Positions 56,006 through 64,000 of a DNA stretch of 64,000 nucleotides are shown here, in pieces. The DNA is taken from the NCBI RefSeq assembly GCF_016612535.1, contig NZ_JAENXS010000002.1, forward strand, positions 1,860,001 through 1,924,000. The letters are read 5' to 3'. The position numbers were made by a program, and so were the translations under genes. A model generated the notes under the pieces. The model saw only the letters and a program-made list of their open reading frames with translations. It made no database searches and had not been told where the DNA came from. The DNA is from Bradyrhizobium diazoefficiens (GTDB lineage: Bacteria > Pseudomonadota > Alphaproteobacteria > Rhizobiales > Xanthobacteraceae). Within the stretch, counting starts at the first letter, position 1; the number at the start of each line of letters is the position of its first letter.

Positions 56006-56239
56006 CTAGTCAACGATGACTGACAGTGAGTCGGGGCGCGATGCCACCGAAGGCCACTGGGGTGCGAAGCCTGTTCGCTGGTCCGCCGAAGCGCGGTCAT
56101 CGTGACGCTATCCCGTTGCGCATGTCGATGGTCCTTCTCCAGCACGCGTTCCCTCGGGGCACGAAAGCTCACTGGCCTGACAGAGGCGCCGGTCCGGCAG
56201 GGACCTCGCCGATCGTTCATATAAACAAAGGAACTGTTG
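56006..56239 (+). other. Probable long 5' leader of the nitrite transporter gene
   Basis: Inferred leader of about 230 nt without a credible ORF. Short foldable elements include GACT-N7-AGTC (about 56017-56031), CGCT/AGCG near 56077-56092 and GGTCC/GGACC at about 56191-56205. Length and context fit a regulated leader, for example NasT-type antitermination, but no terminator with a U-run is visible. Confidence 0.35.
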
Positions 56240-57079
56240 ATGTCGTATCTCGCACCTTCGGAATTCGTCACCAAGATGGTGGACGCCGGCGAATCCAAGA
56301 TCTTCATGTCCACTAGGGATACGATCATCCGCGCCTACATGGCCGGCGCCATCCTGGCACTCGCCGCCTGGTTCGCGGTCACCATCAACGTCAACACCGG
56401 CCAGCCGATCATCGGCGCGCTGCTGTTTCCGGTCGGATTCTGCATGCTCTATCTGCTGGGCTTCGATCTCTTGACCGGCGTCTTCGTGCTCTCGCCACTG
56501 GCACTGCTCGACAAGCGTCCCGGCGTCACGATCGGCGGTGTCCTGCGCAACTGGGGCCTCGTCTTCATCGGCAATTTCGCTGGCGCCCTGACGGTGGCCT
56601 TCATGATGGCGTTCGTCACGACGTTCGGTTTCACGCAGGACCCCGACAAGGTCGGCACAGCGATCGGCAACATCGGCGAAGGCCGGACGCTCGGCTACGC
56701 CGCCCACGGCGCGGCCGGCATGGCGACGCTGTTCATCCGCGGCATGCTCTGCAACTGGATGGTCTCGACCGGCGTCGTCGGCGCGATGATCTCCACCACG
56801 GTCCCCGGCAAGGTGATCGCGATGTGGATGCCGATCCTGGTGTTCTTCTACATGGTGTTCGAGCATTCCGTCGTGAACATGTTCCTGTTTCCGTCGGGCC
56901 TGATGCTCCACGCCAAGTTCTCGATCCTGGACTATTTCATCTGGAACGAGATCCCGACCGTGCTGGGCAACCTCGTCGGCGGCCTCGCCTTTACCGGCCT
57001 CACGCTCTACACGACGCATGTCTTGACGAAGCCGAAGCGCGAGCCGGCGGCGAAGGCGCAGACCCGCGCCGCAGCCTGA
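56240..57079 (+). CDS. Formate/nitrite transporter family protein (nitrite channel)
   Basis: 279 residues from ATG at 56240 (AAAGGAACTGTTG upstream; a TTG one codon earlier is not needed). FNT family with six TM segments, including YMAGAILALAAWFAV, the pore region FMLYLLGFDLLTG, and GMLCNWMVSTGV with the conserved FNT signature GNxLCN-like RGMLCNWMV. Probably passes nitrite or formate. It runs divergently from the narK operon from its own sigma-54-type promoter, so nitrite is the likely cargo (NirC-like). Confidence 0.88.
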   Translation: MSYLAPSEFVTKMVDAGESKIFMSTRDTIIRAYMAGAILALAAWFAVTINVNTGQPIIGALLFPVGFCMLYLLGFDLLTGVFVLSPLALLDKRPGVTIGGVLRNWGLVFIGNFAGALTVAFMMAFVTTFGFTQDPDKVGTAIGNIGEGRTLGYAAHGAAGMATLFIRGMLCNWMVSTGVVGAMISTTVPGKVIAMWMPILVFFYMVFEHSVVNMFLFPSGLMLHAKFSILDYFIWNEIPTVLGNLVGGLAFTGLTLYTTHVLTKPKREPAAKAQTRAAA

Positions 57080-57095
57080 TCGATTGATGCTCAAC

Positions 57096-57130
57096 AAGGG
57101 AGCCTCGCCTGATAAGGTGAGGCTCCCTTT
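57096..57130 (+). terminator. Hairpin terminator after the nitrite transporter gene
   Basis: Stem AAGGGAGCCTCGCCT / AGGTGAGGCTCCCTT with one G-T pair and a 3-base loop, then TTT. Begins 16 bases after the stop. It precedes the kinase-phosphatase gene closely, so some read-through would be needed for co-transcription. Confidence 0.75.
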
Positions 57131-57145
57131 GCATTGGTGGCGAGG

Positions 57146-58879
57146 ATGGGCCGGGGCTTGCTAATTTCGATCGGGCAGCACTCCGACAAGGGGCGCAAGC
57201 CGGTCAATCAGGACTTTCACGGTGCCCTCATCCCGACGGAGCCGCTGCTGAGCCTGAAGGGAATCGCCGTCGTGCTGGCCGACGGCATCTCGAGCAGCGC
57301 GGTAAGCCAGGTCGCAAGCGAGTCGGCGGTCAAGAGCTTCCTGACCGATTACTACTGCACGCCGGAATCCTGGACGGTGAAGAATTCGGCGCGCCGCGTT
57401 CTCGAAGCCACCAACTCATGGCTGCACGCCGAAACGCGGCGTAGCCAATACGCTTATGAGCGTGACAAGGGCTACGTCTGCACCTTCACCGCGATGGTCG
57501 TCAAATCGACCATGGCCCATATCTTCCACGTCGGCGACTGCCGGATCTACCGTGTCGCCGGCAAGGCCCTCGAACAGCTCACCGAAGACCACCGCATCAT
57601 CGTCTCGTCGGAGCAGACCTATCTCGGCCGCGCGCTTGGCATCAATCCGCAGATCGAAATCGACTATCAGTCGCTCCAGATCGAGCAAGGCGACATCTTC
57701 TTGCTGGCGACCGACGGCGCCTACGAGTTCAGCGATCATCGCTTCATCACCGGCACGTTGGATGCCCATGCCGGTGATCTCGATAGGGCAGCGAAATCCA
57801 TCGTCGAAGAGGCCTATCGACACGGCAGCGACGACAACATCACCGTCCAGATCCTGCGCATCGACGAGATGCCGCAAACCGGCTCATCCGACACTTTCGG
57901 CGGCACGACGGAACTGCCTTTGCCACCGCTGCCGGAGCCGCGCGCGTTGTTCGACGGCTACCGCATCGTTCGCGAAGTGCACGCCTCCAGCCGCAGCCAC
58001 ATCTATCTCGCCGTCGACAGCGAGACCGAGGAGAGGGTTGCCTTGAAGATCCCCTCGATCGATCTCCGCGACGATCCCGCCTATCTGAAGCGCTTCCTCA
58101 TGGAGGAATGGATTGCGCGTCGGATCGACAGCCCGCACGTCCTCAAGCCCCGCTCGCGATCCAAACGACGCAACTATCTCTACGTCGCGACCGAGTTCAT
58201 CGAGGGACAGACGCTGCGACAATGGATGCTGGACAATCCGCGGCCCGACCTCGAGACCGTACGTGGCATCGTCGACCAGATCGCATCAGGCTTGCGCGCG
58301 TTCCATCGCATGGAGATGCTGCATCAGGATTTGAGACCCGACAACATCCTGATCGACAAGACCGGCACCGCGAAGATCATCGACTTCGGCGCGGTCAAGG
58401 TTGCCGGAATCGTCGAGGCCGCACCAGATTCGGCCGACGCCGAAATCCTCGGCACGGTGCAGTACACTGCGCCGGAATACTTTCTCGGCGAAGGCGGCTC
58501 GCCGCGGTCGGACATGTTCTCGCTGGCCGTGATTTGCTACCAGATGCTGACCGGAGATCTGCCTTATGGCGCCCAAATCGCCCGGATCCGGGGACGATCG
58601 GATGCGTGGAAGCTGAAATATCGTCCGCCCGGCCACGACGACCGCGCCGTCCCCGTCTGGATCGACGGCGCGCTGCGCAAGGCGCTGCACCCCGATCCCA
58701 ACAAGCGCCACGAAGATCTGTCCGAATTCACCTACGAGCTCAGAAACCCCAATCCGGCCTATCTCAGCACACGGACCACGCCGCTGATCGAGCGCAATCC
58801 GCTGCTGTTTTGGAAGCTGACCACGGTTGTTCTGGCCTGCGCCGTCGTCACGCTGCTCGCGCTCTTGCATGCGCGCTAG
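57146..58879 (+). CDS. PP2C phosphatase - Ser/Thr kinase fusion with C-terminal membrane anchor
   Basis: 577 residues from MGRGLLISIGQHSDKG (GTG 57137 and TTG 57134 are alternatives). PP2C domain (1-240) keeps its metal Asps: ADG (Asp46), HVGD (Asp131), ATDGAYEF (Asp190) and DDNIT. After a Pro-rich linker, a kinase domain has Lys301 (VALKIP), HQDLRPDN with catalytic Asp395, DFG at 414-416 and APEYF; the Gly-rich loop is degenerate (REVHASSRSH) and HRD is HQD. One TM at the end (LTTVVLACAVVTLLALL). Similar fusions accompany nitrate-assimilation genes in other proteobacteria. Confidence 0.9.
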   Translation: MGRGLLISIGQHSDKGRKPVNQDFHGALIPTEPLLSLKGIAVVLADGISSSAVSQVASESAVKSFLTDYYCTPESWTVKNSARRVLEATNSWLHAETRRSQYAYERDKGYVCTFTAMVVKSTMAHIFHVGDCRIYRVAGKALEQLTEDHRIIVSSEQTYLGRALGINPQIEIDYQSLQIEQGDIFLLATDGAYEFSDHRFITGTLDAHAGDLDRAAKSIVEEAYRHGSDDNITVQILRIDEMPQTGSSDTFGGTTELPLPPLPEPRALFDGYRIVREVHASSRSHIYLAVDSETEERVALKIPSIDLRDDPAYLKRFLMEEWIARRIDSPHVLKPRSRSKRRNYLYVATEFIEGQTLRQWMLDNPRPDLETVRGIVDQIASGLRAFHRMEMLHQDLRPDNILIDKTGTAKIIDFGAVKVAGIVEAAPDSADAEILGTVQYTAPEYFLGEGGSPRSDMFSLAVICYQMLTGDLPYGAQIARIRGRSDAWKLKYRPPGHDDRAVPVWIDGALRKALHPDPNKRHEDLSEFTYELRNPNPAYLSTRTTPLIERNPLLFWKLTTVVLACAVVTLLALLHAR

Positions 58880-58888
58880 ATCGAGCCC

Positions 58889-59806
58889 TCACGCCGGCTC
58901 CTTGGCCTGCGTCCCCAACGGCTTCGGCGCGATGCCGCCGCCCGGCTTGAGATGGAATTCGTAGGTCATCAGGTGCCATGGCCCGTTCGCCTTGGCGCCG
59001 TCGGGCATCGTCGGATCGTTGCGCGGCTCGACCTTGGCGACGAGGTCGTCCTTGACCCCGAACACGACGTCGGAATCGAGATATTTATCGCCATCCATGA
59101 AGACGTGGGTGATTAGCGGCTCGTAGCCCTTCGCATTGACCAGGAAGTGCACATGCGCTGGCCGCATCGGATGACGCTTGGTCTGCATGATCATCTCGCC
59201 GACCGGGCCGTCGGTCGGGATCGGATAGCTACATGGCAGGATGGTGCGGAAGAAGAAGCGGCCGTCGCCGTCCGTCACAAAGCGCGCTCGCGCCGAGGCA
59301 CCGACCTCGTCGTAGTTCGGCTTCTGTGAATCGTAGAAGCCGTCGTCATCGGCGTGCCAGACGTCGACAGGCACATTCGCGAGCGGCTTGCCCTGGAGAT
59401 CGGTGACGCGGCTCTGCACGAACATCCGCTCGCCGGTGAGATTGTTCGGCGAGATGTCGGTGCCATGGGCCGTCACCTTGTGCTCGCCGACATAGAACGG
59501 GCCGAGCACGGTGGTCTGGGTGGCACCGTCGCGGTCACGGTGGTTGACCGCGTCGACCAGCATGGAGACGCCGAGCACGTCGGAGAGCAGTATGAATTCC
59601 TGGCGGGTGTCGGTGCATTTCTGGCCGGTGCGGGTCAGAAAATCGATGGCGTAGTCCCATTCCTCGAAGCTGAGACCGGTCTTGCTCACGTAATCGTGCA
59701 GCGACTTCACCAATTCCTGGAGCAGGAATTTCGCGCGCGGGTTCGGCGTGTTGTCGAAGCTTTTGACGACGGCTTCGGTGAGTTCGGTCTCGTTGAACTG
59801 GGTCAT
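58889..59806 (-). CDS. Intradiol ring-cleavage dioxygenase (catechol/hydroxyquinol 1,2-dioxygenase type)
   Basis: 305 residues. Fe(III) ligands by family pattern: Tyr158 (GFYDSQ), Tyr194 (CSYPIP), His218 and His220 (RPAHVHF). The N-terminal helical dimerisation domain (1-100) is of the catechol/hydroxyquinol 1,2-dioxygenase type. Cleaves a catechol-like ring between the hydroxyls. Hydroxyquinol dioxygenase is my preference from the overall pattern. No maleylacetate reductase or muconate cycloisomerase is adjacent; the enolase-family gene at the right edge is not obviously linked. Confidence 0.9.
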   Translation of the reverse strand: MTQFNETELTEAVVKSFDNTPNPRAKFLLQELVKSLHDYVSKTGLSFEEWDYAIDFLTRTGQKCTDTRQEFILLSDVLGVSMLVDAVNHRDRDGATQTTVLGPFYVGEHKVTAHGTDISPNNLTGERMFVQSRVTDLQGKPLANVPVDVWHADDDGFYDSQKPNYDEVGASARARFVTDGDGRFFFRTILPCSYPIPTDGPVGEMIMQTKRHPMRPAHVHFLVNAKGYEPLITHVFMDGDKYLDSDVVFGVKDDLVAKVEPRNDPTMPDGAKANGPWHLMTYEFHLKPGGGIAPKPLGTQAKEPA

Positions 59807-59975
59807 GGTGCGTTTGCCTGCGTTTTTCTCGTTGGCCCCAGGATCTCTAGGGCGCCTTGGAGGCCTTCCAGACTGGAGCCTACACCAACCGACAGGGTCG
59901 CGTTAAGCGCGACCCGCTTGGAATAAGGCCGCCGTTTGGCTATCAACTTTCGGACAAAACGACCCGGAGGAACTG

Positions 59976-61253
59976 ATGCTCGCCGCTACCCCCGCCTCGC
60001 CCGAATCCGTGGGCATGTCCAAGGCCGCGCTCGACCGCGTCGATGCCCATCTGAAGAGCCGCTACATCGATGCCGGCCGCTTTCCGGGCACGCATCTCCT
60101 GGTCTACCGCCGCGGCAAGATCGCCCATAGCTCGCTGCAGGGCTTTGCCGATATCGAACGCAAGGCGCCCGTCAAGGACGACACCATCTACCGCATCTAT
60201 TCCATGACCAAGCCGCTCACCAGCGTCGCCTTCATGATGCTGGTCGAGCAAGGCCTCGTCGCAATCGACGAGCCGGTCGCCAAATACATTCCGGAATGGA
60301 AGGATCTCGGCGTGTTCGTCGCCGGCACCGCGCCGGCCTTTTTGACCCGGCCGCCGACCCGGCCGATGCTGATCGTCGACCTTTTGCGCCACACGTCGGG
60401 ACTGACCTACGGCTTCCAGCAGCGCTCCAACGTCGATTCCGCCTATCGCGCCGAGAAGATCGGCGAGGTGGAGAAAGCAGGTACGCTGCAGACTATGATC
60501 GAGGGCCTCGCCAAAATCCCGCTGGAGTTCTCGCCGGGCGAGGCCTGGAACTACTCGGTCTCGACCGACGTGCTCGGTTACCTCGTCGGCAAGATTTCGG
60601 GCATGCCGTTCGAACTGTTCCTCAAAACGCGGATCCTCGATCCACTCGGCATGACCGACACCGATTTCCACGTGCCGGCCTCCAAGGCGCACCGTTTCGC
60701 GGCCTGCTATTCCGCCGATCCCGGCGGCGGCGGCATGACCTTCCATGCCGGTCAGCGCCGCGAGGGCCTGACGCTCCAGGACGACCCGGCCAACAGCTCG
60801 TTCCTGTCGCCACCCTCGCTCATCTCCGGCGGCGGCGGGCTGTGCTCGACGGTCGCCGACTATCTCACCTTCTGCCGTACCCTGATTAACGGCGGCGAAC
60901 TCGGCGGCGTCCGGCTGATCGGACCGAAGACGCTGGCGCTGATGACCAGCAACCATATTCCCGGGGGGCGAACGCTGCCGGAGGTGTCGCGCTCGCTGTT
61001 TTCAGAGGCGAGCTACAACGGCATCGGCTTTGGTCTCGGCTTCGCCGTGACCATGCGCCCGGCCGAGACGCTGATCGCCGGCAGCCCCGGTGAATATAAT
61101 TGGGGCGGCGCGGCTACGACCTCGTTCTGGATCGACCCGGCCGAGGAGCTGATCACCATCTTCATGACGCAGGTGCTGCCGTCGAGCGCGTACCCGCTCC
61201 GGCGCGAGTTGCGCAGCATGGTGTACGCCGCAATCACCGAGAGCAATCTGTAA
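59976..61253 (+). CDS. Serine hydrolase, beta-lactamase class C / family VIII esterase type
   Basis: 425 residues after a strong CCCGGAGGAACTG. Nucleophile motif SxxK at Ser76-Lys79 (IYSMTKP), second motif tyrosine at Tyr193 (WNYSVSTD) in a Y-S-V context rather than Y-x-N, and a C-terminal GSPGEYNWGGAATTSFWIDP that is typical of this esterase/beta-lactamase fold group. No signal peptide, so probably a cytoplasmic esterase rather than a resistance enzyme. Divergent from the dioxygenase gene. Confidence 0.9.
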   Translation: MLAATPASPESVGMSKAALDRVDAHLKSRYIDAGRFPGTHLLVYRRGKIAHSSLQGFADIERKAPVKDDTIYRIYSMTKPLTSVAFMMLVEQGLVAIDEPVAKYIPEWKDLGVFVAGTAPAFLTRPPTRPMLIVDLLRHTSGLTYGFQQRSNVDSAYRAEKIGEVEKAGTLQTMIEGLAKIPLEFSPGEAWNYSVSTDVLGYLVGKISGMPFELFLKTRILDPLGMTDTDFHVPASKAHRFAACYSADPGGGGMTFHAGQRREGLTLQDDPANSSFLSPPSLISGGGGLCSTVADYLTFCRTLINGGELGGVRLIGPKTLALMTSNHIPGGRTLPEVSRSLFSEASYNGIGFGLGFAVTMRPAETLIAGSPGEYNWGGAATTSFWIDPAEELITIFMTQVLPSSAYPLRRELRSMVYAAITESNL

Positions 61254-61338
61254 GCACGTTTCGCACCGCACCGAGCGTGCCGGGGGAACCGGCACGTAGC
61301 CTACCAAATGCGCAGTGGCGCAATCGCCGCGTCGCATT

Positions 61339-62895
61339 ATGCTTCGCGCCGCCGGTGCCGTCGCACCGGAGCAAGGGCGTCCCCGTTTGTCAAAGCTCAC
61401 CCTGCCGGTCCGGCTCGCTCTCCTGGTCACGGGAACGATGTTGCCGCTGATCGTCTTCGCCGTCGGCCTCGCCTATTCCAACTATCGCCAGGACCGCAGC
61501 GAGGCGGCACGCCGGGTGCTCGAGACAGTGCGAAGCATGCGCCTTGTGCTCGACTCCGAAGTGCAGCGGATGACGGGGGGCTTGCAAGTGCTCGCACTCA
61601 GCGAGTCCTTGCGCAGGGGCGACTTCGACAGTTTCCGGCGCTTGGCAGCGGGGTTCATCAGCCAGTATGGCGAGGACAGCGTCTTGCTGCTGGCCGACAG
61701 GTCCGGGCACCAGCTGTTCTCGACGCTGACGACCGACACGGCGAGCCTGCCGTCGCGCAACAACCGCGACGTCGTTGAACGGGTCTTCGCCAGCAAGACG
61801 CCGCAGTTTTCTGATCTTTTCATCGGGTCGTCCAAGAAGCGTCCGATCGTCACGGTCGAAGTCCCCGTGCTCCGCGACGGCGAGGTCGTCTACACACTGT
61901 CCTTCAGCCCGCCGATCGACATCTTCCAGCACCTCGTCGAGCGGCAGCGCCCGGACGAGCAATGGACCGTGTCGCTGCTCGACAGCAAGGGCGTCGTGTT
62001 CGCGCGCGTCCCCAATCCAACCGAAACATTCGGCAAGCAGGCCACGCCGTCGCTCTACGAGGCTATGTTCCGTGCGCCCGAGGCGGCGCTCTCGTCGATC
62101 TCGCTCGACGGCATTGCGCTCGCATCGGCCTATACGCGATCGCGGTTGACCGGATGGACGGTCGCCGCCGGCGTCCCGGAGAGCTCGCTGATCGCCCCGC
62201 TCTGGCGCAACATCGCGATCACCAGCCTGATCGGCGGCGTACTGCTGCTGATCGGCCTCACCTTTGCGGTCAGGATGGCGACCACGATCGCGCGCGGCGA
62301 CATGCTGCACAATCTCCTGATCGAGGAGCTCAATCACCGCGTCAAGAACACGCTGGCCTTGATGCAGGCGATCGCGGTGCAGACCTTCCGCAGCGCAAGC
62401 CGCGACGAGCGGACCAAGTTCGAGGGACGTCTCGGTGCGCTCGCCGAGGCGCATAATCTCCTCAGCCAGGAGAAGTGGGCAGGCTCGGAGCTGAAGGATG
62501 TGGTCGTCCGTGTGCTCCAGCCGTTCCTGCTGAGCAATCCCGAACGCATCCGGATGGACGGCCCCACGGTCCCGCTGTCGCCGCGGCTCGCCGTGGTGCT
62601 GTCGATGATCGTGCATGAGATCGCGACCAACGCCGCAAAATACGGCGCATTGTCAAACGAGACCGGCCGGGTGACGCTGGACTGGGAAGTCATTGCGGAC
62701 GCGCCGAAGCCGCGACTGCGGCTGATCTGGGCCGAGATCGGTGGCCCGCCGGTGACGGCGCCGGTGCGGCGCGGCTTCGGCTCGCGCCTGATCGAGCGCA
62801 GCGCGCGCGACCAGCTTGGCGGCGAGGCGACCGTCGACTTTCTGCCGCGCGGCGTGGTCTGCACGGTGATCTGCGCGCTGGACGAAAGGCAATGA
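61339..62895 (+). CDS. HWE-family sensor histidine kinase with periplasmic sensor
   Basis: 518 residues from ATG at 61339 (GTG at 61315 adds 8). TM1 (LALLVTGTMLPLIVFAVGLAY), a dCache-like periplasmic domain, TM2 (ITSLIGGVLLLIGLTFAVRM), then an HWE/HisKA_2 domain with phospho-His in EELNHRVKNTLALMQAIAVQT, N-box VHEIATNAAKYGAL and the W-x-E of LIWAEIGG. No HAMP and no response regulator beside it, common for HWE kinases. Signal unknown. Confidence 0.9.
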   Translation: MLRAAGAVAPEQGRPRLSKLTLPVRLALLVTGTMLPLIVFAVGLAYSNYRQDRSEAARRVLETVRSMRLVLDSEVQRMTGGLQVLALSESLRRGDFDSFRRLAAGFISQYGEDSVLLLADRSGHQLFSTLTTDTASLPSRNNRDVVERVFASKTPQFSDLFIGSSKKRPIVTVEVPVLRDGEVVYTLSFSPPIDIFQHLVERQRPDEQWTVSLLDSKGVVFARVPNPTETFGKQATPSLYEAMFRAPEAALSSISLDGIALASAYTRSRLTGWTVAAGVPESSLIAPLWRNIAITSLIGGVLLLIGLTFAVRMATTIARGDMLHNLLIEELNHRVKNTLALMQAIAVQTFRSASRDERTKFEGRLGALAEAHNLLSQEKWAGSELKDVVVRVLQPFLLSNPERIRMDGPTVPLSPRLAVVLSMIVHEIATNAAKYGALSNETGRVTLDWEVIADAPKPRLRLIWAEIGGPPVTAPVRRGFGSRLIERSARDQLGGEATVDFLPRGVVCTVICALDERQ

Positions 62896-62910
62896 AGCGG
62901 GGACATCGGC

Positions 62911-64000
62911 ATGAAGATCACCAAGGTTCGAACCCACATCCTCGAAGCAAAGCTTTCGCAGCCCTTCGCCTATTCGCGTGCCTGGTACGACACCCGCACC
63001 GCGATGTTGGTCGAGATCGAGACCGACGCGGGCTTGACCGGTTGGGGCGAATGCTACGGGCCGGCGCGGATGAATGCGGCTGTGGTCGCAAACATTGCGT
63101 CTTGGCTGATCGGCGAGGACCCGCTGCGCACCGACGTGCTGTGGCAAACGATCTATGCGCGCCTGCGCGATCACGGCCAGAAGGGCGTCGTGATCCAGGG
63201 CCTGAGCGGCATCGACATCGCGCTGTGGGACATCAAGGGCAAGCATTTCGGCGTGCCCGCGTACCAGCTGCTCGGCGGCGCGGCACGCACCGAGATACAG
63301 GCCTATGCGACCGGGCTCTATCGGCGCAAATCGGGCGATCCGTTCAAATATCTTCCGGAGGAAGCGGCCGGCTATGTCGCGGAGGGATTCCGCGCCGTAA
63401 AGCTGAAGGTCGGCTTCGGCACCGCGGAGGATGCCGCAGTCACGCGCGCCGTGCGCGAGGCGATCGGCCCTGATGTCGCGCTGATGGTCGATGCCAACCA
63501 CGCCTATGACGCGGTCGCAGCGATCCGGCTCGGCCGGCTGATCGAACCCCACGACATTGGATGGTTCGAGGAGCCGGTGCCGCCGGAGGATGTTGCGGGC
63601 TGCCACGCGGTAAAATCTGCGCTGACGATTCCGATCGCCGGCGGCGAGTGCGAATTCACGCGCTTCGGCTTCCGCGACCTGTTCGCCTCGCACGCACTCG
63701 ACATCGCCCAGCCCGACACCTGCGCGGCCGGCGGCCTCACCGAATGCAAGAAGATCGCCGACATGAGCGAAGCATTCGGCATCCGCTACAATCCGCATGT
63801 CTGGGGCACTGGCATCGCGATCGCGGCTTCGCTTCAGCTCCTCGCCGTGCTGCCGTCGCACACGCCGAATTCGCTGACGCCGCTCGAGCCGCTGCTCGAA
63901 TTCGACCGCACCGAACATCCGATCCGGCAGGCGATCTTGAAAGAACCGATCGAGCACGTGAACGGCGTCGTGCGCGTGCCCGAAGGTCCAGGGCTCGGCA
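62911..64000 (+). CDS. Mandelate racemase/muconate lactonizing enzyme family protein, 3' end cut by window
   Basis: Open frame from ATG at 62911 (MKITKVRTHILEAKL) running past the right edge; at least 363 residues seen. Enolase-superfamily features: WGECYGP in the capping domain, KxK in FRAVKLKVGFG, metal Asp in MVDANHAY, Glu in GWFEEPVPPED and AGGECEFTR, and His in RYNPHVWGTG, making a Lys-His pair plausible. Substrate is probably a sugar acid or other carboxylate. It starts 15 bases after the kinase stop and so may be co-transcribed. Confidence 0.88.
   Translation, partial: MKITKVRTHILEAKLSQPFAYSRAWYDTRTAMLVEIETDAGLTGWGECYGPARMNAAVVANIASWLIGEDPLRTDVLWQTIYARLRDHGQKGVVIQGLSGIDIALWDIKGKHFGVPAYQLLGGAARTEIQAYATGLYRRKSGDPFKYLPEEAAGYVAEGFRAVKLKVGFGTAEDAAVTRAVREAIGPDVALMVDANHAYDAVAAIRLGRLIEPHDIGWFEEPVPPEDVAGCHAVKSALTIPIAGGECEFTRFGFRDLFASHALDIAQPDTCAAGGLTECKKIADMSEAFGIRYNPHVWGTGIAIAASLQLLAVLPSHTPNSLTPLEPLLEFDRTEHPIRQAILKEPIEHVNGVVRVPEGPGLG

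Overview
The window is a GC-rich, gene-dense alphaproteobacterial chromosome segment, most probably from Bradyrhizobium or a close relative. Three things point there: the four-gene order nitrate transporter, single-domain hemoglobin, FAD oxidoreductase, assimilatory nitrate reductase (narK-bjgb-flp-nasC of B. diazoefficiens); many solute-binding proteins and catabolic operons; and several families of short palindromic intergenic repeats typical of that group. I see no rRNA, tRNA, CRISPR array, transposase or phage gene.

Layout. 1-4.9 kb: a large two-GAF sensor kinase followed by two receiver-only response regulators (the second cut by the window edge), and a Tat-exported binding protein. 5-10.1 kb: a TetR-MFP-RND efflux operon with a candidate operator and a strong terminator. 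10.2-13.3 kb: a split two-subunit ThDP decarboxylase, then a cytochrome P450 coupled to a K+ channel. 13.4-22 kb: a long minus-strand catabolic block (TetR, ABC importer, enolase-superfamily enzyme, Gfo/Idh dehydrogenase, DUF993 aldolase-like protein, TIM-barrel isomerase), much of it with overlapping starts and stops. 22-27.3 kb: a two-domain VOC protein, two PfkB kinases, a ferredoxin reductase and an enoyl-CoA hydratase.

27.3-39 kb is a sugar-acid region: a TRAP transporter, an IlvD/Edd dehydratase facing a GntR regulator across paired operator-like sites, a uronate-dehydrogenase-like enzyme facing an SMP-30 lactonase, and an aldehyde dehydrogenase. Between the two halves lie two unrecognised genes and a universal stress protein. 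39-47.5 kb: an AceE/MdeB-like 2-oxoacid dehydrogenase E1 facing an Lrp/AsnC regulator, PPK2, a zinc alcohol dehydrogenase, a DMT exporter, an aldo/keto reductase and a second SMP-30 lactonase. 47.5-49.6 kb: a chemoreceptor.

49.7-58.9 kb is the nitrate assimilation locus. narK-bjgb-flp-nasC runs leftward and a formate/nitrite transporter runs rightward from a 694-bp intergenic region. That region holds a sigma-54-type promoter for each direction and a palindrome almost midway between them. The nitrite transporter is followed by a PP2C phosphatase-Ser/Thr kinase fusion with a C-terminal membrane anchor. The assembly suggests nitrogen-controlled nitrate uptake and reduction, NO/nitrite handling, and a possible phospho-switch. 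No nitrite reductase is in the window. The last 5 kb hold an intradiol dioxygenase, a class-C beta-lactamase-fold hydrolase, an HWE-type sensor kinase and a truncated enolase-superfamily gene.
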